Shown: positions 34,311-43,956, counted from the first letter of the stretch. The stretch: DNA of 64,000 nucleotides from an uncultured Nitrospira sp. (GCA_902500995.1 CABVSR010000008.1:1-64000), one strand, 5' to 3'. Numbers and translations are program-made. Notes: generated by a model not told the origin, from the sequence alone.

Positions 34311-35504
34311 TCATGCGGCCTCCACGACGATGCGGGAAATATGCAGGACATCCTGCTCGGTCATCGAGGCGTGGTTCGGGAGAAAAAATCCGCAATGATG
34401 GACCCGGTCCGCCACGGGAAAACTGGCCTTCCCGTAGCGATTCATCCAAAACGGATGCAGGCCGAGATTGCCGGCTGAAAAAATTCTGGTTTCCACTCCC
34501 TCGGCCACCAAGGCCCGGACGACGCGTTTGCGCTGCTCGGAGTCGTCGGCCAGCAGCCCGAAGGAAATGCTCGCGACCTTGCTGCCCTGAGGCGGCCGCT
34601 GCGTGTAAAACCGTTTCCCCAATTGCTCGAGGTAGCGATCGTGATTGGCCTGGCGCCGGGCGGTCATCCAATCCAGCTTGCGCAATTGCTCGAGGCCGAT
34701 GAACGCGTTGAGATCGGTCGAGCGCAGGTTGAATCCCGGTTCATAGAAGACGAACGGCGAGTGAAAGTCGTCCACCTGATATTGCTCGACCAGCTCGTGG
34801 TGCCGCGCCTGGTCCAGATCCTTGCTCCACCCGTGGCTGCGCAACATGAGGAGGAGATCCGCGAGTTGCTTGTCGCCGGACGACACCATGCCGCCTTCAA
34901 TCGTGGACATCTGGTGGCCGAAGTAAAAGGAAAAGCTCGCCATATCGCCGAAGGTGCCGACCTTCCGGCCTTCGTATTCGGCTCCGATGGCGGCGCAAGC
35001 ATCTTCCAGGAGATAAAACCCGTACCGATCCTTTAACGTCTGCAGCTCGCGCATGCGATGGGGCACACCCAGCACTTGAACCAAGAGCACCGTCTGCGCG
35101 CCGTGACGTTTCAGGAGATCTTCGAGATGATTCAGGTCGAGGCCGAAGGTGTCGGGATCCGCCTCGCACATGAATGGAGTAAACCCGAACTGGATGGCGG
35201 GCGCGATGGACGTCACCCATCCGACACTGGGGACGATCACGTTCGTGTTGCGCAACCGGCCCGATCGCAGCAAGGCGTAATACATGAGGAGATTAGCCGA
35301 CGAGCCTGAGTTGCAGTGCACCGAATAGGGTTGTCCCAGCCACTGCGACCAGCGCTGTTCAAAGTCGACTGTGACCGCCCCTTTGGTGAGCCGGGGGTAC
35401 GTTCGCAGCCAGTCGATCAAATGATCGATGTCCTGCCGGTCGATCGTATCCTGCGCGAGGCACCATCGCGGGTTGAGCTTGGCACTCTGTGCGTGAAGCG
35501 TCAT
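34311..35504 (-). CDS. DegT-fold PLP enzyme with His in place of Lys (ColD-like sugar 3-dehydratase)
   Basis: 397 residues of the DegT/DnrJ/EryC1 fold: CNSGSSANLLMYY, LLEDACAAIGAEY, then FYFGHQMSTIEGGM and RSTDLNAFIGLEQL. The position that holds the PLP-binding lysine in aminotransferases is His197 (codon at 34914-34916). GDP-4-keto-6-deoxymannose 3-dehydratase (ColD) also uses a histidine there and removes the C3 hydroxyl instead of transaminating. The surrounding residues resemble ColD more than the aminotransferases, so a sugar 3-deoxygenase is the preferred call. ATG 35504 follows GAGGACGAC. It is the first gene of the sugar island. Confidence 0.88.
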   Translation of the reverse strand: MTLHAQSAKLNPRWCLAQDTIDRQDIDHLIDWLRTYPRLTKGAVTVDFEQRWSQWLGQPYSVHCNSGSSANLLMYYALLRSGRLRNTNVIVPSVGWVTSIAPAIQFGFTPFMCEADPDTFGLDLNHLEDLLKRHGAQTVLLVQVLGVPHRMRELQTLKDRYGFYLLEDACAAIGAEYEGRKVGTFGDMASFSFYFGHQMSTIEGGMVSSGDKQLADLLLMLRSHGWSKDLDQARHHELVEQYQVDDFHSPFVFYEPGFNLRSTDLNAFIGLEQLRKLDWMTARRQANHDRYLEQLGKRFYTQRPPQGSKVASISFGLLADDSEQRKRVVRALVAEGVETRIFSAGNLGLHPFWMNRYGKASFPVADRVHHCGFFLPNHASMTEQDVLHISRIVVEAA

Positions 35505-35572
35505 GATTGTCGTCCTCTGCCAAAAAAGTGGTCCCTGGCCGTCACCGGACCGGACCGGGCATCAGAAGACCA

Positions 35573-35588
35573 ATCAAGATGTATGCCA
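35573..35588 (-). promoter_or_regulatory. Weak sigma-54-like site ahead of the sugar island
   Basis: Minus strand TGGCAT-N5-TTGAT, with GG and the -12 dinucleotide spaced as in sigma-54 promoters, but the invariant GC of the -12 box is GA. The -24 element is identical to those of the fliL and flgF sites. It lies about 70 nt before the first sugar gene. A direct repeat GGTCCGGTCCGGT lies between it and the gene. It is listed as a candidate only. Confidence 0.25.
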
Positions 35589-35697
35589 CTCAGGATTCGA
35601 GGAAGAAGAAATGAAAGTGCGGGTTTTCTACGCCGGGCGACTGCTGGATGGCTGGTGACCGGGCAAAAAATTCCCAGTCATCGGCAGCCGCTGCAGT

Positions 35698-36411
35698 CTA
35701 GGCGGACTCGAAGGAATGTTTCTGAAGGACGAATGCTTCCAGCGCTTTTTTTACTGATCCTCCCCATCCCCGGTACTCGATGGTTTCTTTCCCGTCGAAC
35801 TGGAACTCCAACCCGAGATGCGTTCCGTCTGCCTGCATTGACACGTTTCGGACGACCCCTGTCAGATTGTTGACGTGACCCGTGCCCACGATTTCAAATT
35901 CCGCGCGCAAGACCATGCCGGGAACAAAGTCCTGCACCGGCCGCCGCAACAGCACTGCGCATCCGGAGGCGCTCAGGTCCCGTAACAATCCGCCGATGCG
36001 CGACTGATCGTCGGATGGTTGCTGGCGCCGGTGCTGCTCCACCTGCAACAGGATGACCGGTTCTTGGGCGGCCACACGCCCGTGTTTTCTGAGCGGGACT
36101 TCTTCCAGCGTGCCTGGAAAGGCCAGCAACAGAAACGGGAACGGCTGCAACTGGGCATGGAGCACCTCCGTGCGGTAGCCGATCATGTTCCCCTTGTAGA
36201 TGTATCGCAACAGACAGGCAGTCCCTGCAGCGCAGGAAATAGGTTGCCCAAAATGAAACGGCCATTCGCACACGATCCAGCTGCGCGGCTTCCACCCCAG
36301 GACTGAGGCACCATACTGGGCCCCCGTGCCTTCGTCAGGCAGAGTCAGTTGCAGCGAGAGGCCCACTTCGAGGAATGATGCCGGATGGCGATGCACGATC
36401 AGATCATTCAT
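35698..36411 (-). CDS. YcgR-like PilZ-domain flagellar brake protein
   Basis: 237 residues from ATG 36411. The N-terminal half resembles the PilZN/YcgR N-terminal domain; the C-terminal PilZ domain has the c-di-GMP motifs RKHGR (RxxxR) and DLSASGCAV (DxSxxG). YcgR-type proteins bind c-di-GMP and slow or bias the flagellar motor. It is divergent from an HD-GYP phosphodiesterase, so a c-di-GMP effector and a degrading enzyme are paired. A candidate FliA promoter lies upstream. It is not part of the sugar operon, from which a 193-bp gap separates it. Confidence 0.85.
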   Translation of the reverse strand: MNDLIVHRHPASFLEVGLSLQLTLPDEGTGAQYGASVLGWKPRSWIVCEWPFHFGQPISCAAGTACLLRYIYKGNMIGYRTEVLHAQLQPFPFLLLAFPGTLEEVPLRKHGRVAAQEPVILLQVEQHRRQQPSDDQSRIGGLLRDLSASGCAVLLRRPVQDFVPGMVLRAEFEIVGTGHVNNLTGVVRNVSMQADGTHLGLEFQFDGKETIEYRGWGGSVKKALEAFVLQKHSFESA

Positions 36412-36461
36412 GATGTGTTCCCGGGCCGGTCTTACAAGGCCTGGACGTACCCCCGTCAGCT

Positions 36462-36488
36462 GTATCGGCATACGGCTTCAAAATCTGA
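36462..36488 (-). promoter_or_regulatory. Candidate sigma-28 promoter for the YcgR-like gene
   Basis: Minus strand: -10 GCCGATAC (36462-36469), 15 nt, -35 TCAG (36485-36488). The -10 box is one base from consensus; the -35 box is weak. The leader would be about 45 nt. Confidence 0.38.
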
Positions 36489-36519
36489 AGTCCAGTGGAT
36501 GAGCCCTGCGCACCACCGG

Positions 36520-36547
36520 TAAAGACCGCTCTCTCATCGACCGATAG
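36520..36547 (+). promoter_or_regulatory. Predicted sigma-28 promoter for the HD-GYP/hybrid kinase pair
   Basis: Plus strand: -35 TAAA (36520-36523), 16 nt, -10 ACCGATAG (36540-36547). It has the same form as the flgM site. It lies back to back with the candidate site of the divergent YcgR-like gene, with about 30 bp between the two. Confidence 0.5.
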
Positions 36548-36617
36548 GTAGAGAACAGGCAGCAGCCCCTGCCGAGCGTCGGCGCGGGCTATCCGAGAAT
36601 GAGGGCACATCTCTGAC

Positions 36618-37871
36618 ATGGCGTCGACAAAACGTATCCCCATCGATCAGCTCACGGTCGGCATGTTCATCGCCGGTCTCGATCAACCCTGGTACAAGAC
36701 CCCGTTTCTCCTTCACAAGTGGCTGGTGTCCAATCCCGATGACATCGTTCAGCTAAAACGGCACGGCATTCAGATCGTCACCATCGACACCGATCGGGGG
36801 TTGGATGTTGGGACAGCACCCGTCTCCGCGCCCGAATCAGCTCCCCCGGCGACGGAACCGCAACCGGTTGCTGCTGAGACCGTAGAGCCCCCTCCCGCCA
36901 ATGGCCATCCTTCACACGCTGCGGCGGTGGCGGCCGCCTATCAGGAGGCCGTTCAAGCGGTCGAACGCGTATTTACGGACATTGAAGCTGGTCAACCGCT
37001 GAAAATCGCGACGCTCAAACCGGTGGTGAGTAAGCTCCTAAAAACGATCGTCGAGCAACCGGAAGCGATGATGATCCAGTTTTGTCTGGATAAGATGCGC
37101 CGCTTCGATGGCACCCTGGCCAACCATGGCATGGATGTGTGCGTGTTGACGCTCATCCTGGCGGTGGAAAATAGCTGCACGGAAGGCGAGATGGAAACCC
37201 TCGGGCTCGCGGCGCTGCTGCACGACATCGGATTTGTCCGGCTGCCGCGCAACCTCTACCGGAAACCCTCGCCGTTGACCGAGCAGGAACAGGCGCTCAT
37301 GCGCCAACACCCGCAGCTGGCGGCCACGGTATTATCGAAAATCGACCTCCTCCCGGAAGCGGTCTTCCACATCATCGTGCAACATCATGAATGTCAGGAC
37401 GGGAGCGGATACCCCAAGATCGTAAAACCCGGGGGGCTCTCGCCGCTGGCTCAATTGGTGGCCCTGGCGGATACCTACGACGATCTCGTCACATCCCGCT
37501 ACGGCCGTCCACCGCTCTTGCCCCACGACGCCATCCGGCAACTGTTCGTGCTGGGGGCCAAGGGCCGCTACGACAAAAACCTGGTCGAAGTCGCGGTCAA
37601 GATGCTGGGGGTCTACCCGCTCGGAAGCCTCATCAAACTGAATACGAACGAATGCGCGGTGGTCATCGGCCTCAACCATGAAGACCGGTTGCGCCCGCGT
37701 ATTCGAATCATCAGGGGACCGGATGGTGAAATCCGGAATCCTCCGATCGAGAGCGACCTTCAGAATCAGACTGCCGATCAACCGGCGCGGACGATTCTCC
37801 GCGCCTTGGATCCCGGCCGGGAGCAGATTGATCTGCCGCAATATCTCGATGTCGCTATAGGTGGCGCGTAA
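36618..37871 (+). CDS. HD-GYP c-di-GMP phosphodiesterase
   Basis: 417 residues. The N-terminal DUF3391-type segment ([16 protein letters not shown]) leads into a Pro/Ala-rich linker (65-105) and the HD-GYP domain (about 150-350) with LLHDIG (HD at 202-203), HH at 256-257 and DGSGYP (GYP 264-266). All key metal and GYP residues are present, so hydrolysis of c-di-GMP is expected. ATG 36618 opens with [10 protein letters not shown]. Two bases separate its stop from the hybrid kinase start, so both are one transcription unit. It lies divergent from a YcgR-like effector. Confidence 0.93.
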   Translation: MASTKRIPIDQLTVGMFIAGLDQPWYKTPFLLHKWLVSNPDDIVQLKRHGIQIVTIDTDRGLDVGTAPVSAPESAPPATEPQPVAAETVEPPPANGHPSHAAAVAAAYQEAVQAVERVFTDIEAGQPLKIATLKPVVSKLLKTIVEQPEAMMIQFCLDKMRRFDGTLANHGMDVCVLTLILAVENSCTEGEMETLGLAALLHDIGFVRLPRNLYRKPSPLTEQEQALMRQHPQLAATVLSKIDLLPEAVFHIIVQHHECQDGSGYPKIVKPGGLSPLAQLVALADTYDDLVTSRYGRPPLLPHDAIRQLFVLGAKGRYDKNLVEVAVKMLGVYPLGSLIKLNTNECAVVIGLNHEDRLRPRIRIIRGPDGEIRNPPIESDLQNQTADQPARTILRALDPGREQIDLPQYLDVAIGGA

Positions 37872-37873
37872 GC

Positions 37874-40717
37874 ATGGATCGCCAGTCACATTCGCGTTCC
37901 TCTCAACCCCCGGCAATCACCGGCTCGGCACCCGCTCCGGAATCGATGAGCCTGCTCTGGGATGCCGTCCCGCTGGGAATTTGTCTGTTGGCGGCGGATC
38001 ACACCATCAAGTTCGTCAACCGGATGGCCGCTCGCCTGCTCCGCCGGTCGTCGGCCGACTGCGCCGGGAAAAGCTTTGGGGATCTCCTCGGCCAGCCGCT
38101 CGACTTCCAGGATGCGTTGCACTCGACAGGGGTGCTCAAATTCCAGGCCGGTCTTACTGCCTCATCCGGGAGCGCGACGGATTGCGAGACGGCAGATGTC
38201 CCCGCACTCACGGTGCTCGAGTGGGAGCAATTGCGTCTGTCCGGCATCCCCTCCGTCGCCACACTGCTGACGCTTCGGGATATCTCGCGGGAATGCGAGC
38301 TGGAACAGGACCGCGACCGCCTGGCCACCGTGGCCGAAGAAAGCCCCTACCCGATCGTAGAGATCGACCGCAACGGCAATATCCTCTATGTGAATCCTGC
38401 GATGGTCGAGGTCCTCTGCCGCTTCGGGTACGACCCGCAGGGGAAACCGGATATCCTGCCCGACAATCTTCCGGCCCTGGCGGCCACATGCCTGCTGGAA
38501 GGGCGCACGCTGAGATCTCAGGAGGTGGTCAGAGGTGAGGCTTGTTATAGCTGGACCCTGTGCCCCGTTCCCAGCAATCAACTCGTGCGCGCGTACGGGA
38601 TCGACCTCAGCGAAGTCCATGCGACACATCGCGCGTTGAACGCCACTGCCGATCATCTTCGGGAAAGCAACCGCCAATTGGATCAGGCGCTCCAGCAGGC
38701 TGAGGCGGCGGCACGGGCCAAATCGGCGTTTCTCGCCATGATCACGCATGAGTTGCGCACCCCCATGAACGGCGTGATCGGCATGGCCGGCCTGTTGCTC
38801 GACACCCCACTGACCGACGAGCAACGCTCCTTTACACACACCATTCAGCAATGCGGTGAAGCACAGCTCTCGCTGATCAATGACGTGCTGGAATGCAGCA
38901 AGATCGAAGCCGGCAAGCTGGAACTGGAGACGCTGGATTTCCAGCTCCGCACGACGGTGGAAGATGTGTTGTCGCAGTTTGCGGAACGGGCCCAACGCAA
39001 AGGCCTTGAGATTACCGGCCTGGTTCACGCCGCCGTGCCCAATGCGTTACGCGGCGATCCGGGGCGGCTGCGCCAGGTTCTGACCAACTTCGTCGGCAAC
39101 GCGGTCAAATTCACCGAGCAGGGCGAGGTCACGCTGCAGGCATTCCTGGAACGCGACACCCCAAGCGGAGTGATGATCAAGTTTGAAGTGACGGACACCG
39201 GTATCGGCATCAGCGAAGAGGTGCAAGGGCGCCTGTTTCAGGCCTTTACCCAGGCCGATAGTTCCACCACCCGCAAATACGGCGGAACCGGACTCGGGCT
39301 GGCCATCTCGAAACAACTGGTGGAACTGATGGGCGGCACCGTCGGCCTCCGGAGCCGGCCGGGAGAAGGCACCACGTTCTGGTGCACGGCCCTCTTCCAG
39401 AAGCAAGCGAGCTGTTCGCCGGCCATCGTGCCGTCGGCTGAGCTGACCGGCCGCCGGATTCTCATCGTCGACGACAACGAATCGAACCGCACGATTCTCC
39501 ATCATCTGATCTCGGGATGGGGCATGCGGGACGGCCAGGCGCGTGATGCCGCTGAAGCAATCACCATGCTGGAGCAGGCGGCCGCGAATGGTGAACCCTA
39601 CGATGCGGCCGTATTGGATATGCTGATGCCCGGCAAGGATGGGCTCCAGTTGGCACAGGACATTCGGACTCACCGGCAGGGTGCGGGCATTCGTCTGGTC
39701 GCGTTGACGTCGCTGATCCAGCCAGGCCATGCGGAAAGGGCGCGGCGGGCCGGGTTCACGGCCTACCTGACAAAGCCGGTTCGGCATGATCAGCTGCAAG
39801 GGTGCCTTCGGGTGGTATTCGGACTGCAGCACCAAGACCCGGTGGCATCGAAGGGGCCAGGACAGCCCATTTCCCCTTCCCTGATTACGCGCCACACGCT
39901 GGCTGAACAGTCCCCTCGACCGCGCATTCTGGTGGCCGAAGACAATGTGGTCAATCAAAAGCTCGCGGTTCGCATGCTCGACCGGTTGGGCTATCAACCA
40001 GACGTGGTGTCCAATGGCGAGGAAGCCCTGACGGCCATCGAACGCGAATCCTATGCGGCCATCGTCATGGATTGCCAGATGCCCACGATGGACGGGTATG
40101 AGGCGACCAGGCGCATTCGCGCGCAAGAAGCGCAACAAGACGGAACGCGGACCCGCGCGCACATTCCCATCATCGCCTTGACCGCGAATGCCTTGCCTGG
40201 AGACCGTGAACGATGCAAGGCCGCCGGCATGGACGACTATCTCACTAAGCCGGTCAAAACAGATGACCTCGGCATCATCCTGCAACGGTGGGCGCCGGTG
40301 AAGACCGCCGCTGAAGGAACTCCCGCTCCACCCGCCCCGGCTCCTCGCGACACGAGTAAGACGGACGCGCATGTGTTCGACGCATCCGCCATGCTGGCAA
40401 ACATCGGCGGCGATGCTGAACTCTTCGTGCAACTGATCCGTCTGTTTCTGGATCGTCACGGCATGATGGTCAAGGAGATCGAGTCGGCCGTCGGGCAGGC
40501 TGATGGCCCGGCGCTCGAGCGGGCCGCGCATAGTCTCAAAGGCACGGCAGGGAATCTGTGCGCACCCGATGTGGTGCTCTTGGCAAGCCAGTTGGAAGCA
40601 TGCGGACGCCTCGGCACACTCACGGAAGCTCCCGGCCTGCTGGTTCGCTTGAACCGCACCGTGCAGGAATTAGTCGCAGTCTTATCCCGCCAGATCGACT
40701 CAGCCAGCCCGCAGTAA
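37874..40717 (+). CDS. Hybrid sensor histidine kinase (PAS-PAS-HisKA-HATPase-REC-REC-HPt)
   Basis: 947 residues with no membrane helix, so cytoplasmic. Order: PAS-like 25-145, PAS-like 150-250, coiled coil 255-285, HisKA with His292 ([10 protein letters not shown]), HATPase about 395-515, receiver 1 about 533-650 ([20 protein letters not shown]), receiver 2 about 690-805 ([21 protein letters not shown]), and HPt about 850-940 ([11 protein letters not shown]). A complete phosphorelay lies in one chain; the final regulator could be any receiver protein. It is co-transcribed with the HD-GYP enzyme, suggesting that c-di-GMP turnover and this kinase are linked. Confidence 0.95.
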   Translation: MDRQSHSRSSQPPAITGSAPAPESMSLLWDAVPLGICLLAADHTIKFVNRMAARLLRRSSADCAGKSFGDLLGQPLDFQDALHSTGVLKFQAGLTASSGSATDCETADVPALTVLEWEQLRLSGIPSVATLLTLRDISRECELEQDRDRLATVAEESPYPIVEIDRNGNILYVNPAMVEVLCRFGYDPQGKPDILPDNLPALAATCLLEGRTLRSQEVVRGEACYSWTLCPVPSNQLVRAYGIDLSEVHATHRALNATADHLRESNRQLDQALQQAEAAARAKSAFLAMITHELRTPMNGVIGMAGLLLDTPLTDEQRSFTHTIQQCGEAQLSLINDVLECSKIEAGKLELETLDFQLRTTVEDVLSQFAERAQRKGLEITGLVHAAVPNALRGDPGRLRQVLTNFVGNAVKFTEQGEVTLQAFLERDTPSGVMIKFEVTDTGIGISEEVQGRLFQAFTQADSSTTRKYGGTGLGLAISKQLVELMGGTVGLRSRPGEGTTFWCTALFQKQASCSPAIVPSAELTGRRILIVDDNESNRTILHHLISGWGMRDGQARDAAEAITMLEQAAANGEPYDAAVLDMLMPGKDGLQLAQDIRTHRQGAGIRLVALTSLIQPGHAERARRAGFTAYLTKPVRHDQLQGCLRVVFGLQHQDPVASKGPGQPISPSLITRHTLAEQSPRPRILVAEDNVVNQKLAVRMLDRLGYQPDVVSNGEEALTAIERESYAAIVMDCQMPTMDGYEATRRIRAQEAQQDGTRTRAHIPIIALTANALPGDRERCKAAGMDDYLTKPVKTDDLGIILQRWAPVKTAAEGTPAPPAPAPRDTSKTDAHVFDASAMLANIGGDAELFVQLIRLFLDRHGMMVKEIESAVGQADGPALERAAHSLKGTAGNLCAPDVVLLASQLEACGRLGTLTEAPGLLVRLNRTVQELVAVLSRQIDSASPQ

Positions 40718-40830
40718 CACCGTTCTCTACGCAGCAGAGACCCGAATAGCCGGACCCTCCCCGACGAGGATGCCGAGCCACAGTGCCTGTGAGGTCTGTG
40801 AGACCTGAACGAGTGTCTGGATCGTCTGGG

Positions 40831-41310
40831 TTAGCGGGCTGAGGCCTGCAAAGGCTGGGAAGGCGACTGGTTGGCCGCTGCGGGAGCAACGGCAAAGAGC
40901 GGATAGCGGGTCGGCAATTCCTCCGGCAGCACCAACTGTTTGCACAGCCTGGTGCGGTGATTCATCACCAGAGGGCCGCGCAGATTGGCCGTCACTGCGG
41001 TCGGATCGTCGGAAGGAATCGTCAAAATCGTCACGACGGACAATTCGTCGTCTTCCAGCTTCTGGATTTCAATCAGCGCATCTGCGGTGATGGTAATGTG
41101 GTAGTCCGGCTTGAACAAGGCCGGATCGAGAATGACGAAGGCGAGGTGAGGCTCCTCGACGCACTGCAGCCACTTGAACGGCGCATCTGTATCGTGGTCG
41201 AGGATCACGTACTTAGTCCAGTCGGGGAATCCCAAAATACCGGACGGAAACACCAACAGCTGGTCGTCACTGACCTCAAACGTTCCGAATCTGGTCGACC
41301 GGCACTTCAT
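40831..41310 (-). CDS. fliW: FliW, flagellin-binding CsrA antagonist
   Basis: 159 residues. The family pattern is visible in LLVFPSGILGFPDW and the later NLRGPLVMNHRTRLCKQLVL. FliW binds flagellin or CsrA; when flagellin accumulates FliW is held by it, and free CsrA then represses flagellin translation. The gene is 10 bp from csrA, the standard pairing. A C-terminal Ala/Gln/Ser tail of about 20 residues is extra. The 113-bp convergent gap beyond it holds a short hairpin (AGGTCT-GTG-AGACCT, 40792-40806) without a T-run. Confidence 0.95.
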   Translation of the reverse strand: MKCRSTRFGTFEVSDDQLLVFPSGILGFPDWTKYVILDHDTDAPFKWLQCVEEPHLAFVILDPALFKPDYHITITADALIEIQKLEDDELSVVTILTIPSDDPTAVTANLRGPLVMNHRTRLCKQLVLPEELPTRYPLFAVAPAAANQSPSQPLQASAR

Positions 41311-41319
41311 GGATGGTTC

Positions 41320-41565
41320 TTATCCCCCCCTGCGACCCGTTTTATTGGACAATTGGCGGAAGGCTTCGAGAGGAATGACTCCGGGCCCCGCCGCGATGCG
41401 GTTTTCGTCTTGAATCCTCGCGTGCACTTCATCGCGATGCACTTGCACATTGGGCGGCGCCTCGATCCCCAGCCTGACCTGCCCGCCTTTGATGCCGAGC
41501 ACCACGATGCGGACATCGGGACCGATAGTGACACCTTCTCCCCGACGGCGTGTTAAGACCAGCAT
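41320..41565 (-). CDS. csrA: CsrA, translational repressor
   Basis: RNA-binding regulator of 81 residues, with MLVLTRRRGEGVTIGPD and VRLGIEAPPNVQVHRDEV exactly as in the family. It binds GGA motifs in mRNA leaders. The tail after about residue 60 is longer than in E. coli CsrA, like FliW-controlled CsrA proteins, where this extension forms the FliW contact. ATG 41565 follows AAGGAAGG. It lies between flgL and fliW and carries a candidate FliA promoter. Confidence 0.97.
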   Translation of the reverse strand: MLVLTRRRGEGVTIGPDVRIVVLGIKGGQVRLGIEAPPNVQVHRDEVHARIQDENRIAAGPGVIPLEAFRQLSNKTGRRGG

Positions 41566-41604
41566 ACAAGCCTTCCTTGGCGTGTGAATACGGGTACATG
41601 GGGT

Positions 41605-41631
41605 ATATCGGTTCCGGTGAGAATGAACTTG
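41605..41631 (-). promoter_or_regulatory. Candidate sigma-28 promoter for csrA-fliW
   Basis: Minus strand: -35 CAAG (41628-41631), 15 nt, -10 ACCGATAT (41605-41612). Compared with the flagellin site (TAAG-N15-ACCGATAA) it differs in one base of each box. It would give csrA-fliW its own late transcript in addition to read-through from flgL. Confidence 0.4.
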
Positions 41632-41639
41632 AGCGCCGG

Positions 41640-42530
41640 TTACGGCAGATAGTTGAGCAACGAGGAATCGAAAATTTTGCTGAAGGTCTGGCTTGCCGCC
41701 TGCACCGCGACCTGCTGAAGACTCAGCTGGCTGATGGCCGTGGCAAGGTCGGCATCCTGGTTGTCGGAGATGGCCTGGGAAATGGTCAGGGTCGCCGTAT
41801 CCAGGGCATCGTGCGTGACTTGCAGGCGATTGGCAAGTGCACCGACCGTCCCCTGGGCGTCGCTGATCTGTGCCGTAGCCAGGTCCAGATTGCCGATTCC
41901 GGCTTGGATGCCCGGGCGATTATTACTCTCGAGCGCCGTCAGCAGGTCCCGGAGCGAATCGAACATGTTCGTGGTCGCGCCGGTGAAAATGCTGCTTCCG
42001 GGGACGAGGATTTGCACGGTCTGATTTTCGCCAACGGAGATCGACTGCGATTCCGTGTTGCCTTGATAGGTCACCGTATCGCCGGCGTTAATGACGTAGG
42101 GCGTCACATTGGTTTTCGTTCCGCCGAACACGGCCTGCCCGGCGACTTCCGTATTCCCCAGCTGGACCAATTGCCGTTGGAGCTGGCGGACTTCCTTGGC
42201 GATCGTCTGGCGCCCTTCGGCGGAGGTCGTATCGCTGCTGGCTTGAATGGTCAACTCGCGCACGCGGGTAATGAGGTTCTGTGCCTGCCCCAACGCCTGG
42301 TCTGCGGCGTTGATCCGGGAGGTCCCGAAATTAATATTGCGGATCCATTGCGTCGTCTGGGCCAGCGCGGATTTGTCGAGGACAATCTGGCCGTAGGCGC
42401 TCGGGTCGTCTTCGGGCGTGGAGACACGTTTTTGGCTCGAGACCTGCTCCTGCGAGGTCAACATTTGCAGGCGGGAGCGTTGGAGGTTTCCGAGCAGGGT
42501 GTTGTACATCTGTTGATCGGCGACTCTCAT
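41640..42530 (-). CDS. flgL: FlgL, hook-filament junction protein
   Basis: 296 residues forming the junction between FlgK and the filament. N-terminal MRVADQQMYNTLLGNLQRS and EQVSSQKRV match the flagellin-type D0/D1 helix, and a C-terminal helix ends QTFSKIFDSSLLNYL. ATG 42530 follows CGGAGCAGG. It lies 31 bp after flgK. Confidence 0.95.
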   Translation of the reverse strand: MRVADQQMYNTLLGNLQRSRLQMLTSQEQVSSQKRVSTPEDDPSAYGQIVLDKSALAQTTQWIRNINFGTSRINAADQALGQAQNLITRVRELTIQASSDTTSAEGRQTIAKEVRQLQRQLVQLGNTEVAGQAVFGGTKTNVTPYVINAGDTVTYQGNTESQSISVGENQTVQILVPGSSIFTGATTNMFDSLRDLLTALESNNRPGIQAGIGNLDLATAQISDAQGTVGALANRLQVTHDALDTATLTISQAISDNQDADLATAISQLSLQQVAVQAASQTFSKIFDSSLLNYLP

Positions 42531-42561
42531 AGGGCCTGCTCCGGGTGAAGTGAGTCGATGG

Positions 42562-43956
42562 TTACCGCTTCAACGACAAGATCGTCTGCAGCATTTCGTC
42601 GCTGGTGGTGATCAGCTTCGAAGCCGCCTGAAACGCGCGCTGATACTTCAACAAATTGATTAACTCTTCGTCCATCGAGACGCCGGAAATCTCCGCCCGA
42701 TGGGCCAGCAATTGATCGTGCAGGATTTCCTGCCCTTGTAGGTCCCGCGTCGCCCCTTGAAGAGTGGCTCCGAAGCTGCCGGCCATGGCCCCGTAGTAGC
42801 TTTGAAACGTCGTATTGCCTAAGCCCGCGACCGACGCCGTTTGCAAATTCGCCAGGGCGAGGGCATTGACGTTGTTGCCCGGCACACCGGCGGCCGTCGA
42901 GGAGGCGGCGATTTTCTGGCGATCCGTCAGCGCCATGCTGATGGTACCGGCCGTCGTCCCCGTCGCGGTGAAGAAGTCCTGCGTCGTGGATCCGTCCAAT
43001 CCGTACCCCAGGCGATGCTGGGTATTGACCTGCGACACGAGTTGCGACGTGAGGGTGTTGAGCGAGGTCTGCAGGCCGGCGGCCGTGGTGTCCCGCGCAT
43101 CGAGCAGTCCCTTGAGGCTGCCGCCGCTGATGGAAGAGGTGATATCCGTGTTGGGGCCGGTCCCGCCGTCGTACCGCACGTCGAGCAATCCGCCGTTGGT
43201 CGTATCGGGAACCCCCGCGAGCTTATAGGCGGTCTGCTCTGTCACGAGGATCTGGCCGACTCCGACAAAGACGGTGACCTGCCCGGTGCCGTCTTCGATT
43301 GAAGAAATATCGACCAGTCCGGCGAGGTCGTTCAGGAACCGGCCGCGCTGGTCGCGGAGATCGTTCGCCTGCTGCCCGCTCACTTCCGTCAGTTTGATCT
43401 GGGCATTCAAGTCGGCGATCTTGCTCGCCAGCGCATTGACGTCGGCGATCGCGCTCCCGACTTGGCCATCGAGAGAGAGGCGTTGCGCCGACAGTTGCGA
43501 TGAGGCTTGATTCAAAAGCTTCGTGACTCCGTCGGCCTTGGTCAAGAGCACCGTGCGGGCCGTAAGGTCGGCGGGATTGGTCGCCACGTCCTGCCAGGCC
43601 TTGAAGAATTCATTGAGTCCGGCGGCGATGCCTTGATCGTTCGCATCGTTAAACAGGATTTGAACTTGCGAGAGGGCCTTCTGTGACGCTCCGAATTGCC
43701 CGATCCGCTCGTTTGAACTCAAGAGCTGCTGTTCCACGAAGCTGTCGACCGAGCGGCGGATTTCCGCCACCTGGACGCCGGTTCCGATCTGGCCGGGCCG
43801 GCCGTTTTCCGGGAGCGTTTGGGTGAGGACCGCTTCCTGGCGCGAATAGCCGGGTGTGCGGACATTGGCGATGTTCTGTCCCGTGACGGACATGGCGCGC
43901 TGAAAACTCGACAGCGCGTTGGACCCCACACCGAATAATCCGTTCAATCCAGACAT
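42562..43956 (-). CDS. flgK: FlgK, hook-associated protein 1
   Basis: 464 residues. N-terminal LFGVGSNALSSFQRAMSV with NIANVRTPGYSRQE, and the C-terminal LINLLKYQRAFQAASKLI, match FlgK. It joins hook to filament. The length is near the family average. It is followed by flgL and preceded by flgN, its export chaperone, 12 bp upstream. Confidence 0.97.
   Translation of the reverse strand: MSGLNGLFGVGSNALSSFQRAMSVTGQNIANVRTPGYSRQEAVLTQTLPENGRPGQIGTGVQVAEIRRSVDSFVEQQLLSSNERIGQFGASQKALSQVQILFNDANDQGIAAGLNEFFKAWQDVATNPADLTARTVLLTKADGVTKLLNQASSQLSAQRLSLDGQVGSAIADVNALASKIADLNAQIKLTEVSGQQANDLRDQRGRFLNDLAGLVDISSIEDGTGQVTVFVGVGQILVTEQTAYKLAGVPDTTNGGLLDVRYDGGTGPNTDITSSISGGSLKGLLDARDTTAAGLQTSLNTLTSQLVSQVNTQHRLGYGLDGSTTQDFFTATGTTAGTISMALTDRQKIAASSTAAGVPGNNVNALALANLQTASVAGLGNTTFQSYYGAMAGSFGATLQGATRDLQGQEILHDQLLAHRAEISGVSMDEELINLLKYQRAFQAASKLITTSDEMLQTILSLKR

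Noticed and set aside
14502-35504. Sugar island as a recently inserted mobile element
   Set aside because: No transposase, terminal repeats or integrase found; codon use is broadly like the neighbours apart from part of the giant gene, so transfer cannot be shown from this window alone.
35665-35670. Run of six T on the minus strand after the YcgR-like gene, a possible intrinsic terminator
   Set aside because: The preceding stem (GCAG-CGG-CTGC) is only 4 bp and is not adjacent to the T-run; too weak to call.
40792-40806. AGGTCT-GTG-AGACCT hairpin between the hybrid kinase and fliW
   Set aside because: 6-bp stem without a T-run in GC-rich DNA; could be a bidirectional terminator but is not strong enough.
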